A stretch of 6,330 nt of DNA from Lutibacter sp. (GCA_030748365.1 JASMME010000083.1:1-6330), one strand, 5' to 3'. Shown: positions 1 through 6,212, counted from the stretch's first letter. Numbers and translations: made by a program. Notes: generated by a model from the sequence alone, not told the origin.

Positions 1-786
1 CGCGATGATAAAGGTCTCTTTTTCAGGAAAGGTTACATACAACTGGTAATCACTCATTCCTTCTGCATCCGGAAACATATTCACCTTGTAGCTCTTTCCT
101 GTCTCCTTGGTAAAATAACCCGACTTTACACGGGTAGCCAAACCGTTGTTGTAAATACCGTATTTAAAAGGGGTCTGGATACCTCTAAGTGCCAGCTCGT
201 TAGCCAGTCTCAGGTTGATCTCCCTGTTGCTGACCCTTTTGTGTATAGGTACCTCAGCCGTATAGACATCAAATATTTTCTCTAAATAAGATTTTTCAGC
301 TTCTTCAAAACGCCCCAATCTAAGCAGTTTTTTTTCTGCAACAGGCTCAAGATCGCCGAAGTTGTCAACCAGGGGCTCCTTGGTTCTTACAAACTCTTCC
401 ATGCCGAAAATCTCTTTAAAACCGACGGAATCTGTGTCTGTAAAAGCCAATGGCACTTTGTAGTTGGCTTCCACAATGCTTTGAGAATAGGTAAACCGCT
501 CATTACTGGCCGTGTCTATCTTCTCAAAAACGTATTTTCTAACATCGGCATAGGCATACTTCTTTCCCTGATCTTTGTATTTTTCAGAAATGTCGAGGTA
601 GAATTCTTCAAACTCCCTTAGCTTGATATCCTCCGCAACCTTTGCCAGAGAGAACCTGACATTTTCTGTAAATTGTGCTTCTTTGATCTGAACAGTCTGC
701 TGGATCCAAAAGACCTGTACGGAAATGATACCGATCAGGGCAATGGACATCAAAATGACAATAAACAGGAATACCCTTTTTCTCAT
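1..786 (-). CDS. Membrane sensor protein, probable histidine kinase (N-terminal part, runs off left edge)
   Basis: The frame is open for 262 codons from the ATG at 786-784 to the window edge without a stop, so the gene is partial at its C-terminal end. Residues 1-3 are MRK, followed by a strongly hydrophobic segment (about residues 5-27, FLFIVILMSIALIGIISVQVFW), then a charged, probably extracytoplasmic region from about residue 28 to 262. This is the usual N-terminal plan of Bacteroidota two-component sensor kinases: TM1, a periplasmic sensor, then TM2 and HisKA/HATPase domains, which would lie beyond the edge. The region after TM1 (IQQTVQIKEAQF followed by a helix ending near AEDIK) resembles kinases I recall next to coaE in Flavobacteriia. 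No catalytic motif is visible, so the kinase call is inference from architecture and context. The ligand is unknown. It lies 60 nt downstream of coaE in the same direction and has its own candidate promoter. Confidence 0.7.
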   Translation of the reverse strand, partial: MRKRVFLFIVILMSIALIGIISVQVFWIQQTVQIKEAQFTENVRFSLAKVAEDIKLREFEEFYLDISEKYKDQGKKYAYADVRKYVFEKIDTASNERFTYSQSIVEANYKVPLAFTDTDSVGFKEIFGMEEFVRTKEPLVDNFGDLEPVAEKKLLRLGRFEEAEKSYLEKIFDVYTAEVPIHKRVSNREINLRLANELALRGIQTPFKYGIYNNGLATRVKSGYFTKETGKSYKVNMFPDAEGMSDYQLYVTFPEKETFIIA

Positions 787-790
787 GCTA

Positions 791-798
791 CAAAGTTA
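791..798 (-). promoter_or_regulatory. Candidate -7 box of the sensor kinase gene
   Basis: Read on the minus strand the bases are TAACTTTG, an exact match to the Bacteroidota -7 consensus TAnnTTTG. Only four bases (787-790) separate the box from the ATG at 786-784, so a transcript starting at the usual distance would have almost no 5' leader. TTG trinucleotides that could be the -33 element lie 14 nt (813-815) and 22 nt (821-823) upstream; neither is at the ideal spacing of about 19. The box may be real or a chance match. Confidence 0.45.
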
Positions 799-827
799 CT
801 ATTTAGCCTTAACAACATCCCAATTTT

Positions 828-849
828 TAACGTAGCTTAACATACGTTA
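828..849. repeat. Imperfect palindrome at the end of coaE
   Basis: TAACGTA at 828-834 and TACGTTA at 843-849 are perfect inverted arms, with a central TTAA at 837-840 on the same axis; 18 of 22 positions are symmetric. On the minus strand it includes the coaE stop codon and has no T-run after it, so it does not look like an intrinsic terminator. It sits about 40 nt upstream of the sensor gene start and could be an operator or a weak RNA hairpin. Function is unknown. Confidence 0.3.
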
Positions 850-1467
850 GGATGATTTAACAATATTTGTTGGTTTTTCAGTGGCATCTTGCGTTTGCAA
901 TAACATTTCATATACGGTCTGTACCTGTTGTCTGGTCGTTGACAGGTCATGGTTCTGGATGACAAAATGTGAACGGATTATTTTAGCATCATCTCCAGAC
1001 TGGTTGTCCATTCTCTGTTGAATCTGTTCTTTGGAAAGGGCGTCTCTTGCTAAGATACGGGCTATTCTTTCCTGCTTAGGAGCGGTCACTAAAATCAGGT
1101 AATCAAAGGTATTTTCAGCCCCCACTTCAAATAAAATAGCGGATTCATACAGAATGATACGCCCAGGATGATCCAACTTAAATTGTTCAAAATGAGCGTG
1201 TACTACCGGATGTACCAGGGCATTTAGTTGTTTGAGTTTGGCAGGCTCTTTAAATACAATCGATGAAATATATTCCCTGTGTAAACGATCACCCACATAA
1301 GAATTCTCCCCAAAAAGATTCAATACCTGAGAACGCAGGGTTTTGTCTGTGCACATGAGCTCCTTGGCAGCCAGATCTGCCACATAGCTAAGCGCCCCCA
1401 GTGCTTCAAACATCTGTAGGACCGTTGTCTTACCACTTCCTATGCCGCCCGTTAAACCAACAATCAT
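847..1467 (-). CDS. coaE: Dephospho-CoA kinase
   Basis: CoaE phosphorylates the 3'-hydroxyl of the ribose of dephospho-CoA using ATP, the last step of coenzyme A synthesis, in the cytoplasm. The 206-residue protein is of normal length for the family. It begins MIVGLTGGIGSGKTT, with the P-loop GGIGSGKT at residues 7-14. The family's conserved Asp of the nucleoside-binding helix is seen in VADLAAKEL, followed by the HP motif in ALVHPVV, the core segment ESAILFEVG (family usually PLLFE), the lid-type region with RIARILARD and QQRMDNQ, and the closing segment HFVIQNHD. The ATG is unambiguous because the P-loop starts four residues in, and it overlaps the stop of the YbbR gene as ATGA (1464-1467), which indicates translational coupling. 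The stop is TAA at 849-847. The C-terminal tail after about residue 185 is not conserved in character and may be floppy. Confidence 0.97.
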   Translation of the reverse strand: MIVGLTGGIGSGKTTVLQMFEALGALSYVADLAAKELMCTDKTLRSQVLNLFGENSYVGDRLHREYISSIVFKEPAKLKQLNALVHPVVHAHFEQFKLDHPGRIILYESAILFEVGAENTFDYLILVTAPKQERIARILARDALSKEQIQQRMDNQSGDDAKIIRSHFVIQNHDLSTTRQQVQTVYEMLLQTQDATEKPTNIVKSS

Positions 1468-2435
1468 GGCTGCTGAATTAAAAACTCTACCCGATCGGGA
1501 ATAATTTTTATGGAACTGATGTACTCACTCTGTTGGACAACCGATGGACTCAGGTAATGCAGCAGTGTATCTTTTTGGTACTGTTTATAATCAAAAACAA
1601 CCCGGACACTGTTGGGCGTAATTTTGTTGAAATTGGACAATCCAGTTCGATAGACCACTTTGATTTCTTTGGGGAATGGGGTAATCGCTACACCTTCAGG
1701 CACATTGACAATACTGACTGGAAGGGCAAGTACCCCCTCTGTAAACTTTTCTACCTGCGCTGTTACACGCACTTCCTTTGCAGAAGTCACTACATTCTTT
1801 TCAGCACCTGGCAATACCAGTGGTAAGCGAATATCTATGTCTTGGTATACCTCTTCTAGCTGTAAGGACTGGGTGGCAATCTCCAACATGGAATCAAGTT
1901 GTTTTTCAGGGCCTTTGACCACGATAGAATCAGGACTTAGGCGCAGCTTTTCGACCAGGTTATAGCCCAATTTGAATTGAAGATCGAGCAATAAGTGTAC
2001 AGGAAGCTTTTGGGTCTTGTTCTTACCAAGCCCTACATACAGGGTGTCTTTTAGCATGCGTATGACCTCGGTACCTCCTGTCAATTGGGCGCTCAGGCTT
2101 GTATTTTGATAATTGGGCAACAGGTAATATCCTGTCGCATTTTGTTGCAGCTCACGCAGACTTAGAGAAATCTCTTTGGTACTCCACTTGTATGTCAACA
2201 AAGAAAATCCAGGTGCCTTAATCACTATATCTAATCGTTGCGGCGTATTGTCTTCAAAAAACAACTTATCAGGAATATCCTTAAAACGAATGCGAAAGGT
2301 AGCCTTGGTATTATAGGATTGGGAAAGTTCAACAAGAAACCAGATAAAGGTGGTCAACAACAGAAAAAACAGGAAAACCTTGAGCTTTCGGTTACTCAAA
2401 AAAGTGGTGGATGCGTTCTTGTGATCTGCCTGCAT
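1464..2435 (-). CDS. YbbR-domain membrane-anchored protein
   Basis: The predicted protein has 323 residues if started at the ATG at 2435-2433. It has a short basic N-terminus, one transmembrane helix at about residues 18-37 (KVFLFFLLLTTFIWFLVEL), and a long extracytoplasmic part rich in beta-strand patterns. One YbbR-type repeat is clear: LGYNLVEKLRLSPDSIVVKG, then PEKQL, a short turn, and a closing strand ending VRVTAQVEKF. Flanking segments look like degenerate copies. YbbR proteins in Firmicutes (CdaR) bind and modulate the diadenylate cyclase CdaA, but no such gene is visible here, so the role in this organism is not established. The frame is open for 13 more codons to an ATG at 2474, but that ATG is the centre of a perfect terminator palindrome, so the later ATG, directly before MQADHK and the membrane anchor, is preferred. 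The stop TGA overlaps the coaE start. Confidence 0.85.
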   Translation of the reverse strand: MQADHKNASTTFLSNRKLKVFLFFLLLTTFIWFLVELSQSYNTKATFRIRFKDIPDKLFFEDNTPQRLDIVIKAPGFSLLTYKWSTKEISLSLRELQQNATGYYLLPNYQNTSLSAQLTGGTEVIRMLKDTLYVGLGKNKTQKLPVHLLLDLQFKLGYNLVEKLRLSPDSIVVKGPEKQLDSMLEIATQSLQLEEVYQDIDIRLPLVLPGAEKNVVTSAKEVRVTAQVEKFTEGVLALPVSIVNVPEGVAITPFPKEIKVVYRTGLSNFNKITPNSVRVVFDYKQYQKDTLLHYLSPSVVQQSEYISSIKIIPDRVEFLIQQP

Positions 2436-2459
2436 GTTGAAAAATAAACCTAAATATAC

Positions 2460-2487
2460 AAAAAAGTGAGCCATGGCTCACTTTTTT
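2460..2487 (-). terminator. Intrinsic terminator after yajC (perfect 28-bp palindrome)
   Basis: The 28 bases are perfectly self-complementary. As RNA they fold into a stem whose core is GTGAGC/GCTCAC, closed by a CATG tetraloop and flanked by six A and six T, giving 12 bp with a terminal U-run. That is the standard form of a Rho-independent terminator. It begins 18 nt past the yajC stop and ends 24 nt before the preferred YbbR start, so it would end the nusB-DUF1573-yajC transcript. Because it is symmetric it could also act on plus-strand transcripts, although no plus-strand gene ends here. Incomplete termination could still feed the YbbR-coaE genes. Confidence 0.85.
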
Positions 2488-2505
2488 AATAAGATATGGG
2501 GCTGC

Positions 2506-2826
2506 TTATTTTTTACCTTTCGAAGGTTGATAGCGCTTGCTGAGCTCCATCGAAATGGCCGTTCGATCAAATTTGATCTTACCAGCACCGGTTTCAATAA
2601 TTACTGTATTATCACTGGAAACGATGTCTACCACCTTACCGTGGATGCCACTACTGGTGACTACTTTGGAGCCTTTGGCAATCTGACTTTGAAATTTTTT
2701 TTCATTTTTCTGACGTTTCATTTGGGGCCTAATCATAAAAAAGTAAAGTACCAGAAACATCAGTAAAAAAGGAAGCATTCCAGACAAAGAACTTCCTTGA
2801 CTTTGTAAAAATAGTGTGTTAAACAT
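2506..2826 (-). CDS. yajC: Sec translocon accessory protein YajC
   Basis: YajC is a small inner-membrane protein that associates with SecDF and the SecYEG translocon, with a supporting, non-essential role in protein export. The 106-residue product matches the family in length and plan: a short N-terminus, one transmembrane helix at about residues 16-32 (GMLPFLLMFLVLYFFMI), the hallmark RPQ motif at 33-35 followed by MKRQKNEKK, and a small cytoplasmic beta domain with the conserved segment VVTSSGIHGKVVDI and the strand pair around NTVIIETGAGKIKFDRTAI. The C-terminus is basic (PSKGKK). The gene lies 19 nt downstream of the DUF1573 lipoprotein gene, so both are probably on one transcript, and a strong intrinsic terminator follows it. 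The start is fixed by the short N-terminus before the helix. secDF is not in the window. Confidence 0.96.
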   Translation of the reverse strand: MFNTLFLQSQGSSLSGMLPFLLMFLVLYFFMIRPQMKRQKNEKKFQSQIAKGSKVVTSSGIHGKVVDIVSSDNTVIIETGAGKIKFDRTAISMELSKRYQPSKGKK

Positions 2827-2845
2827 TGGGTTGTATTTAGTAAAA

Positions 2846-3298
2846 TTATTTTTCTTTAGGCAATACCAATCCCTTGATTCTCAAGGTTTCAAAAACATTG
2901 GCGGTATTGGTTTGCAGGGTGATTGATTTGTTTTGTTTACCGGGCTTCCTCAGGGAATTGAAGGCAAAGGTCATCGGAGCAGTTTCACCAGGTTTGATGG
3001 CTTCCCGCGGCCATTTGGGAACCGTGCAGCCACAAGTCGCATGTGCATTGGTGATGACCAAGTCTGACTTCCCCACGTTGGTAATGCTAAAACTACCCTC
3101 TACAATGGTTCCTTCTGTAATGGTTCCAAAATCGTACTCTGTACGGTCAAATTGGATGACCGCACCCCCCATACTGATATCGGCATCACGCATTTTGGCC
3201 TCCAACACCTTGGACTTATTGACTTTGGAAGAAGCAGCCTCTCCACAGGAAGCCAAGAAGGCAAAAAGCAATACGGCGGTATAAATCCTACAATTCAT
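2846..3298 (-). CDS. DUF1573-domain lipoprotein
   Basis: The 150-residue protein opens with a lipoprotein signal: a short basic start, a hydrophobic stretch (YTAVLLFAFLASC) and lipobox LASC with the lipidated Cys at residue 18. A polar linker follows, then a single DUF1573 domain from about residue 48 to 147, an Ig-like beta sandwich recognised by FDRTEYDFGTITEG, the strand segment GSFSITNVGKSDLVI, the family's CGC motif in HATCGCTVPKWP, and the later IKPGETAPMTFAFNS. The domain is very common in Bacteroidota envelope proteins and no biochemical function is established for it. The mature protein should be anchored in the outer or inner membrane facing the periplasm. It sits between nusB (29 nt upstream) and yajC (19 nt downstream), probably in one operon. 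The two vicinal Cys of CGC could form a disulfide or bind metal, but this is a guess. Confidence 0.93.
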   Translation of the reverse strand: MNCRIYTAVLLFAFLASCGEAASSKVNKSKVLEAKMRDADISMGGAVIQFDRTEYDFGTITEGTIVEGSFSITNVGKSDLVITNAHATCGCTVPKWPREAIKPGETAPMTFAFNSLRKPGKQNKSITLQTNTANVFETLRIKGLVLPKEK

Positions 3299-3327
3299 CT
3301 TTTAAAAGTTTTCGTAAAAATATAAAA

Positions 3328-4266
3328 TTATAACAATCCCCTTCCTATCTTTTGCAGTCTTTTTGTCTCAGTATACTCCTTGAGCAACTTGTCTAGCACG
3401 CCATTGATAAAGAAACTACTTTTTACAGTGGAATAATCCTTGGAAATTTCAATGTACTCATTGATGGTCACCCTGGTAGGAATCAATGGGAAGCAAAGAA
3501 ATTCACAAAGGGCCATTTTGAGCAAGATCATATCGACCTCTGCAATCCGCTCTTTGTCCCAATTAGGCGTTTTCTGTACAATCTCCTCCTCGTATTTATG
3601 GTGGTTCAAAACCGTCTTTCTAAACAATTCGGAAACAAATTTTTTGTCGTCATCATCCTTGTATAACCTACCCAATTTAAAACCCTTGCCGGGTTTTAAC
3701 TGGTTCAGGGTTTTGACGATCCAGGTATTCACAAAGGGAATATCATCTGCCCAGCTGATTACACTGTCTTCAAAATAATCTGCCAGTGTATCATTGGGCG
3801 CAATGATGTGCTTAAAAATGTTTAGTACAAATTCTCGGTCTTCACGAAAATCCGATTCCGGGGATTGCATATAATCTTTGTAAGCAAGGTCTGCCTTGAT
3901 CCGTTTCAATATCTTCTTTACGTAATCATTGTCGAGATACCAGCAATTCAGTTTCCTGGATTCAATACGATCCTTTAGGGAAGGGCTTTCTAAAAGTATC
4001 TTAAAGATACGATTGTTAATAAATTTGGTGTTGGGATTCAGTTCTTCAGGACTGGCCAGGATCTTTTTTTTCGAAAGAGACTGGTGGGTTTTTTCCATTT
4101 TACAGACTTCGGTCAACAGGCTAAGAACAATCGCATAGAGATCAAAAACCCGGTCGATACTGTCATATAGAAATTGTGATTCCTTATCTAGGTCATCACT
4201 TTTAGACTGAAGCAATGCGTAGACCGATTGCATTACTTTGACCCTGATATGTCTTCTGTTTATCAT
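3328..4266 (-). CDS. nusB: Transcription antitermination factor NusB (long Bacteroidota form)
   Basis: NusB binds NusE (ribosomal protein S10) and boxA RNA in rRNA operon antitermination complexes. From the ATG at 4266-4264 the protein has 312 residues, about twice the length of E. coli NusB, as is usual in Bacteroidota. The N-terminus MINRRHIRVKVMQSVYALLQ matches the start of the first NusB helix. A long helical insertion follows, and the C-terminal part carries the family signature: ERIAEVDMILLKMALCEFL, PTRVTINEYIEISKDYST, then KSSFFINGVLDKLLKEY (roughly residues 240-300). An in-frame ATG at 4356 would add 30 residues (including NRLAVPKNN and a hydrophobic patch), but a consensus -7 promoter box (4302-4309) lies inside that stretch and the family starts at the RR-containing helix, so the later ATG is preferred. 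It is the first gene of a probable nusB-DUF1573-yajC unit. Confidence 0.93.
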   Translation of the reverse strand: MINRRHIRVKVMQSVYALLQSKSDDLDKESQFLYDSIDRVFDLYAIVLSLLTEVCKMEKTHQSLSKKKILASPEELNPNTKFINNRIFKILLESPSLKDRIESRKLNCWYLDNDYVKKILKRIKADLAYKDYMQSPESDFREDREFVLNIFKHIIAPNDTLADYFEDSVISWADDIPFVNTWIVKTLNQLKPGKGFKLGRLYKDDDDKKFVSELFRKTVLNHHKYEEEIVQKTPNWDKERIAEVDMILLKMALCEFLCFPLIPTRVTINEYIEISKDYSTVKSSFFINGVLDKLLKEYTETKRLQKIGRGLL

Positions 4267-4301
4267 GTAAAGAACTTTGAATAGTATGAAATAACCAGCG
4301 A

Positions 4302-4309
4302 CAAAAATA
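4302..4309 (-). promoter_or_regulatory. Candidate -7 box of the nusB operon
   Basis: On the minus strand the bases read TATTTTTG, an exact TAnnTTTG match, 35 nt upstream of the preferred nusB ATG, giving a plausible leader of about 28-30 nt. I find no clear TTG at the expected -33 distance. The box forms one arm of an inverted repeat with the plus-strand box at 4314-4321. Confidence 0.5.
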
Positions 4310-4313
4310 CTAT

Positions 4314-4321
4314 TATTTTTG
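4314..4321 (+). promoter_or_regulatory. Candidate -7 box reading toward the ABC exporter
   Basis: The bases are TATTTTTG, an exact TAnnTTTG match on the plus strand, mirror image of the nusB box with four bases (CTAT) between them. A transcript from here would have a leader of about 110 nt before the exporter ATG at 4436. No good -33 TTG is visible upstream, so this could be just the symmetric half of an operator or a chance match. Confidence 0.3.
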
Positions 4322-4400
4322 GGAACTGCCAGCCTGTTTCCTTTTTTTTGAACCAAACTAAATCTTAGTACAAAATGGCTTTTATAAATGATTTTATAAG

Positions 4401-4408
4401 TATATTCG
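4401..4408 (+). promoter_or_regulatory. Weaker candidate -7 box for the ABC exporter
   Basis: TATATTCG differs from TAnnTTTG at one base and lies 27 nt before the exporter ATG, a more usual leader length than the exact match further upstream. It is preceded by two TTTATAA-type repeats (4380-4399). No clear -33 element is seen. Between this box and the exact match at 4314, sequence alone does not decide. Confidence 0.25.
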
Positions 4409-4435
4409 TCCGTTGAAATCTAGCAAAGTGGGCAG

Positions 4436-6190
4436 ATGAAAGCACTGCAATATCTAAACAAATACCTCTTCAAATATAAATACCGGCTCTTGATAGGGCT
4501 GGTAATGTCGATTTGTGCCAAGGCCTTTACCCTAGAAGTTCCCCGCTTGATTCGAAAGATGGTTGACATTGCTGAAAATTACCACCAGGGAATCAGCACA
4601 GACCTGTTGCTGGTAAAACGTGAACTCGGCTTTACCTTGTTACTCATTATAGGGGCTGCCCTGGTGTCAGGCTTGTTTACCTTCCTGATGCGGGAAATGA
4701 TTATCGTAACCTCTCGCCTGATCGAATTTGACCTGAAAAATGAAATTTATACGCATTACCAGCGCCTGAGCTTGAATTTCTACAAGAAAAACAGGACCGG
4801 AGACCTGATGAACCGAATCAGTGAAGATGTGAGTAAAGTACGGATGTACTTTGGACCGGCAATCATGTATACGATGAATACGGTGGTCCTTTTTACCGTA
4901 GCTATGGTTAAAATGTACCAAATTGATGTGACACTCACCCATTATACACTGTTGCCTTTACCGGTACTATCGGTCTCCATTTACCTACTCAGCAGAACGA
5001 TTAACAAAAGAAGTAGCCTTGTTCAACAATACCTATCAAGACTCACAACCAATGCGCAGGAAACCTTTTCAGGTATTCGTATCTTAAAATCCTACGGTGT
5101 TGAAAACAAGGCCTTGGGAGAATTCAGCAAGCTGGTCAACACAACCAGGGAAAAGAACCTTCACCTATTCCAAGCACAGGCCTTGTTCTTCCCCCTGATG
5201 ATCCTATTGATTGGAATCAGCAACACCCTGGTCATCTATATGGGGGGCCTGCGGTATATAGAAGGTACGATTTCTCTGGGGGTCATCGCAGAATTTGTGA
5301 TGTATGTAAATATGCTCACCTGGCCAGTAGCTGTCGTAGGCTGGGTAACCTCTACGGTACAACAGGCAGAAGCGTCCCAGCAACGAATCAATGAATTTTT
5401 AAACGTTGTGCCGGAGATTGAAAACCCCTTAAACCAAGTATCTGTACTGCGCGGAAATATCGAATTTAAAAAGGTATCTTTCACCTACGACGACACGAAT
5501 ATCACCGCCCTAAAAGACATTAGTTTTTCCGTAAAGGAAGGAGAAACACTGGCCATTCTGGGAAATACAGGCGCCGGAAAATCAACAATCGCGAACCTAA
5601 TAGCACGGCTGTACGAGGTAAGTGCAGGCACAATCTTAATGGATCAAACCGACATCAAACAAGTCAATCTGAATGACCTTAGACAGCAAATCGGTTTTGT
5701 ACCACAGGAGGCGTTTTTATTTTCCGATACCATCAGAAACAACATTCGGTTCGGCCTGGTAAACGCAAATGATAAGGCGGTAGAACAGGCGGCAAAAGAA
5801 GCCTATATACACCACAATATTATAGATTTCAGCCATGGATACGATACCTATGTCGGGGAACGAGGCGTCACCCTTTCAGGAGGACAGAAACAACGGTTGT
5901 CCATTGCCCGCGCCATTATCAAAGACCCCCATATTCTAATATTTGACGATTGTCTATCTGCAGTGGATACAGAAACCGAGGAGATTATACTAAAAAACCT
6001 CTACAATATCAGTCGGGGCAAAACGACGGTGATTATCAGTCACCGGGTATCCTCAGTCAAACACGCAGACAAGATTCTTGTACTTGAAAAAGGCAGGGTC
6101 ATCCAAGAAGGAACCCACGAGGAACTGCTCAAAACAACAGGTTACTACAAAGCGCTTTTTGAGCAACAGCTTTTAGAAAAAGACCTATAA
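4436..6190 (+). CDS. ABC exporter half-transporter (fused permease and ATPase, MsbA/ABCB-like)
   Basis: The 584-residue protein has the full half-exporter layout. Six likely membrane helices lie at about 18-38, 65-88, 141-160, 167-186, 249-272 and 277-303, with the conserved intracellular-loop segment FYKKNRTGDLMNRISEDV at 115-132. The ATPase follows: A-loop Tyr351, Walker A GNTGAGKST at 376-384, Q-loop Gln424 in FVPQEAFLF, signature LSGGQKQR at 480-487, Walker B ILIFD at 500-504, D-loop SAVD at 508-511 and H-loop His536. It should work as a dimer exporting a lipid, drug or peptide; the substrate cannot be told from sequence. The residue after Walker B, normally the catalytic Glu, is Asp505, as in the degenerate site of heterodimeric exporters, but no partner half-transporter is present in the window. 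It is divergent from nusB and followed 70 nt later by the DUF3276 gene. The start is supported by the short N-terminal amphipathic stretch before TM1. Confidence 0.95.
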   Translation: MKALQYLNKYLFKYKYRLLIGLVMSICAKAFTLEVPRLIRKMVDIAENYHQGISTDLLLVKRELGFTLLLIIGAALVSGLFTFLMREMIIVTSRLIEFDLKNEIYTHYQRLSLNFYKKNRTGDLMNRISEDVSKVRMYFGPAIMYTMNTVVLFTVAMVKMYQIDVTLTHYTLLPLPVLSVSIYLLSRTINKRSSLVQQYLSRLTTNAQETFSGIRILKSYGVENKALGEFSKLVNTTREKNLHLFQAQALFFPLMILLIGISNTLVIYMGGLRYIEGTISLGVIAEFVMYVNMLTWPVAVVGWVTSTVQQAEASQQRINEFLNVVPEIENPLNQVSVLRGNIEFKKVSFTYDDTNITALKDISFSVKEGETLAILGNTGAGKSTIANLIARLYEVSAGTILMDQTDIKQVNLNDLRQQIGFVPQEAFLFSDTIRNNIRFGLVNANDKAVEQAAKEAYIHHNIIDFSHGYDTYVGERGVTLSGGQKQRLSIARAIIKDPHILIFDDCLSAVDTETEEIILKNLYNISRGKTTVIISHRVSSVKHADKILVLEKGRVIQEGTHEELLKTTGYYKALFEQQLLEKDL

Positions 6191-6212
6191 TTTACCGCCC
6201 TAAGTTAAATAT

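Noticed and set aside
328..335. A8 coding-strand runs as possible slippage or phase-variation sites (also 2695-2702 in yajC and 4064-4071 in nusB)
   Set aside because: Runs of AAA Lys codons are normal at this base composition, the frames are intact on both sides, and these housekeeping genes are unlikely targets of phase variation.
1533..1965. Two plus-strand open frames (97 and 101 codons) opposite the YbbR gene
   Set aside because: They overlap each other in different frames, lie wholly inside a well-supported minus-strand gene, and their products have low-complexity Ser/Thr/Phe-rich sequence with no recognisable domain.
2473..2766. Plus-strand open frame starting MAHFF, opposite yajC
   Set aside because: Its start is the mirror half of the terminator palindrome and the rest is antisense to yajC; it shows no family resemblance.
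2874..3284. 136-codon plus-strand open frame opposite the DUF1573 gene
   Set aside because: The opposite strand encodes a clear lipoprotein with a DUF1573 domain. The antisense product has no membrane, signal or domain pattern.
3440..4138. Plus-strand open frames opposite nusB (3440-3778 and 3929-4138)
   Set aside because: Both are antisense to the NusB coding region, and the translated sequences look like frame shadows.
4667..5484. Minus-strand open frames inside the ABC exporter (4667-4942 and 5236-5484)
   Set aside because: They are fully contained in a gene with intact ABC motifs and show no domain.
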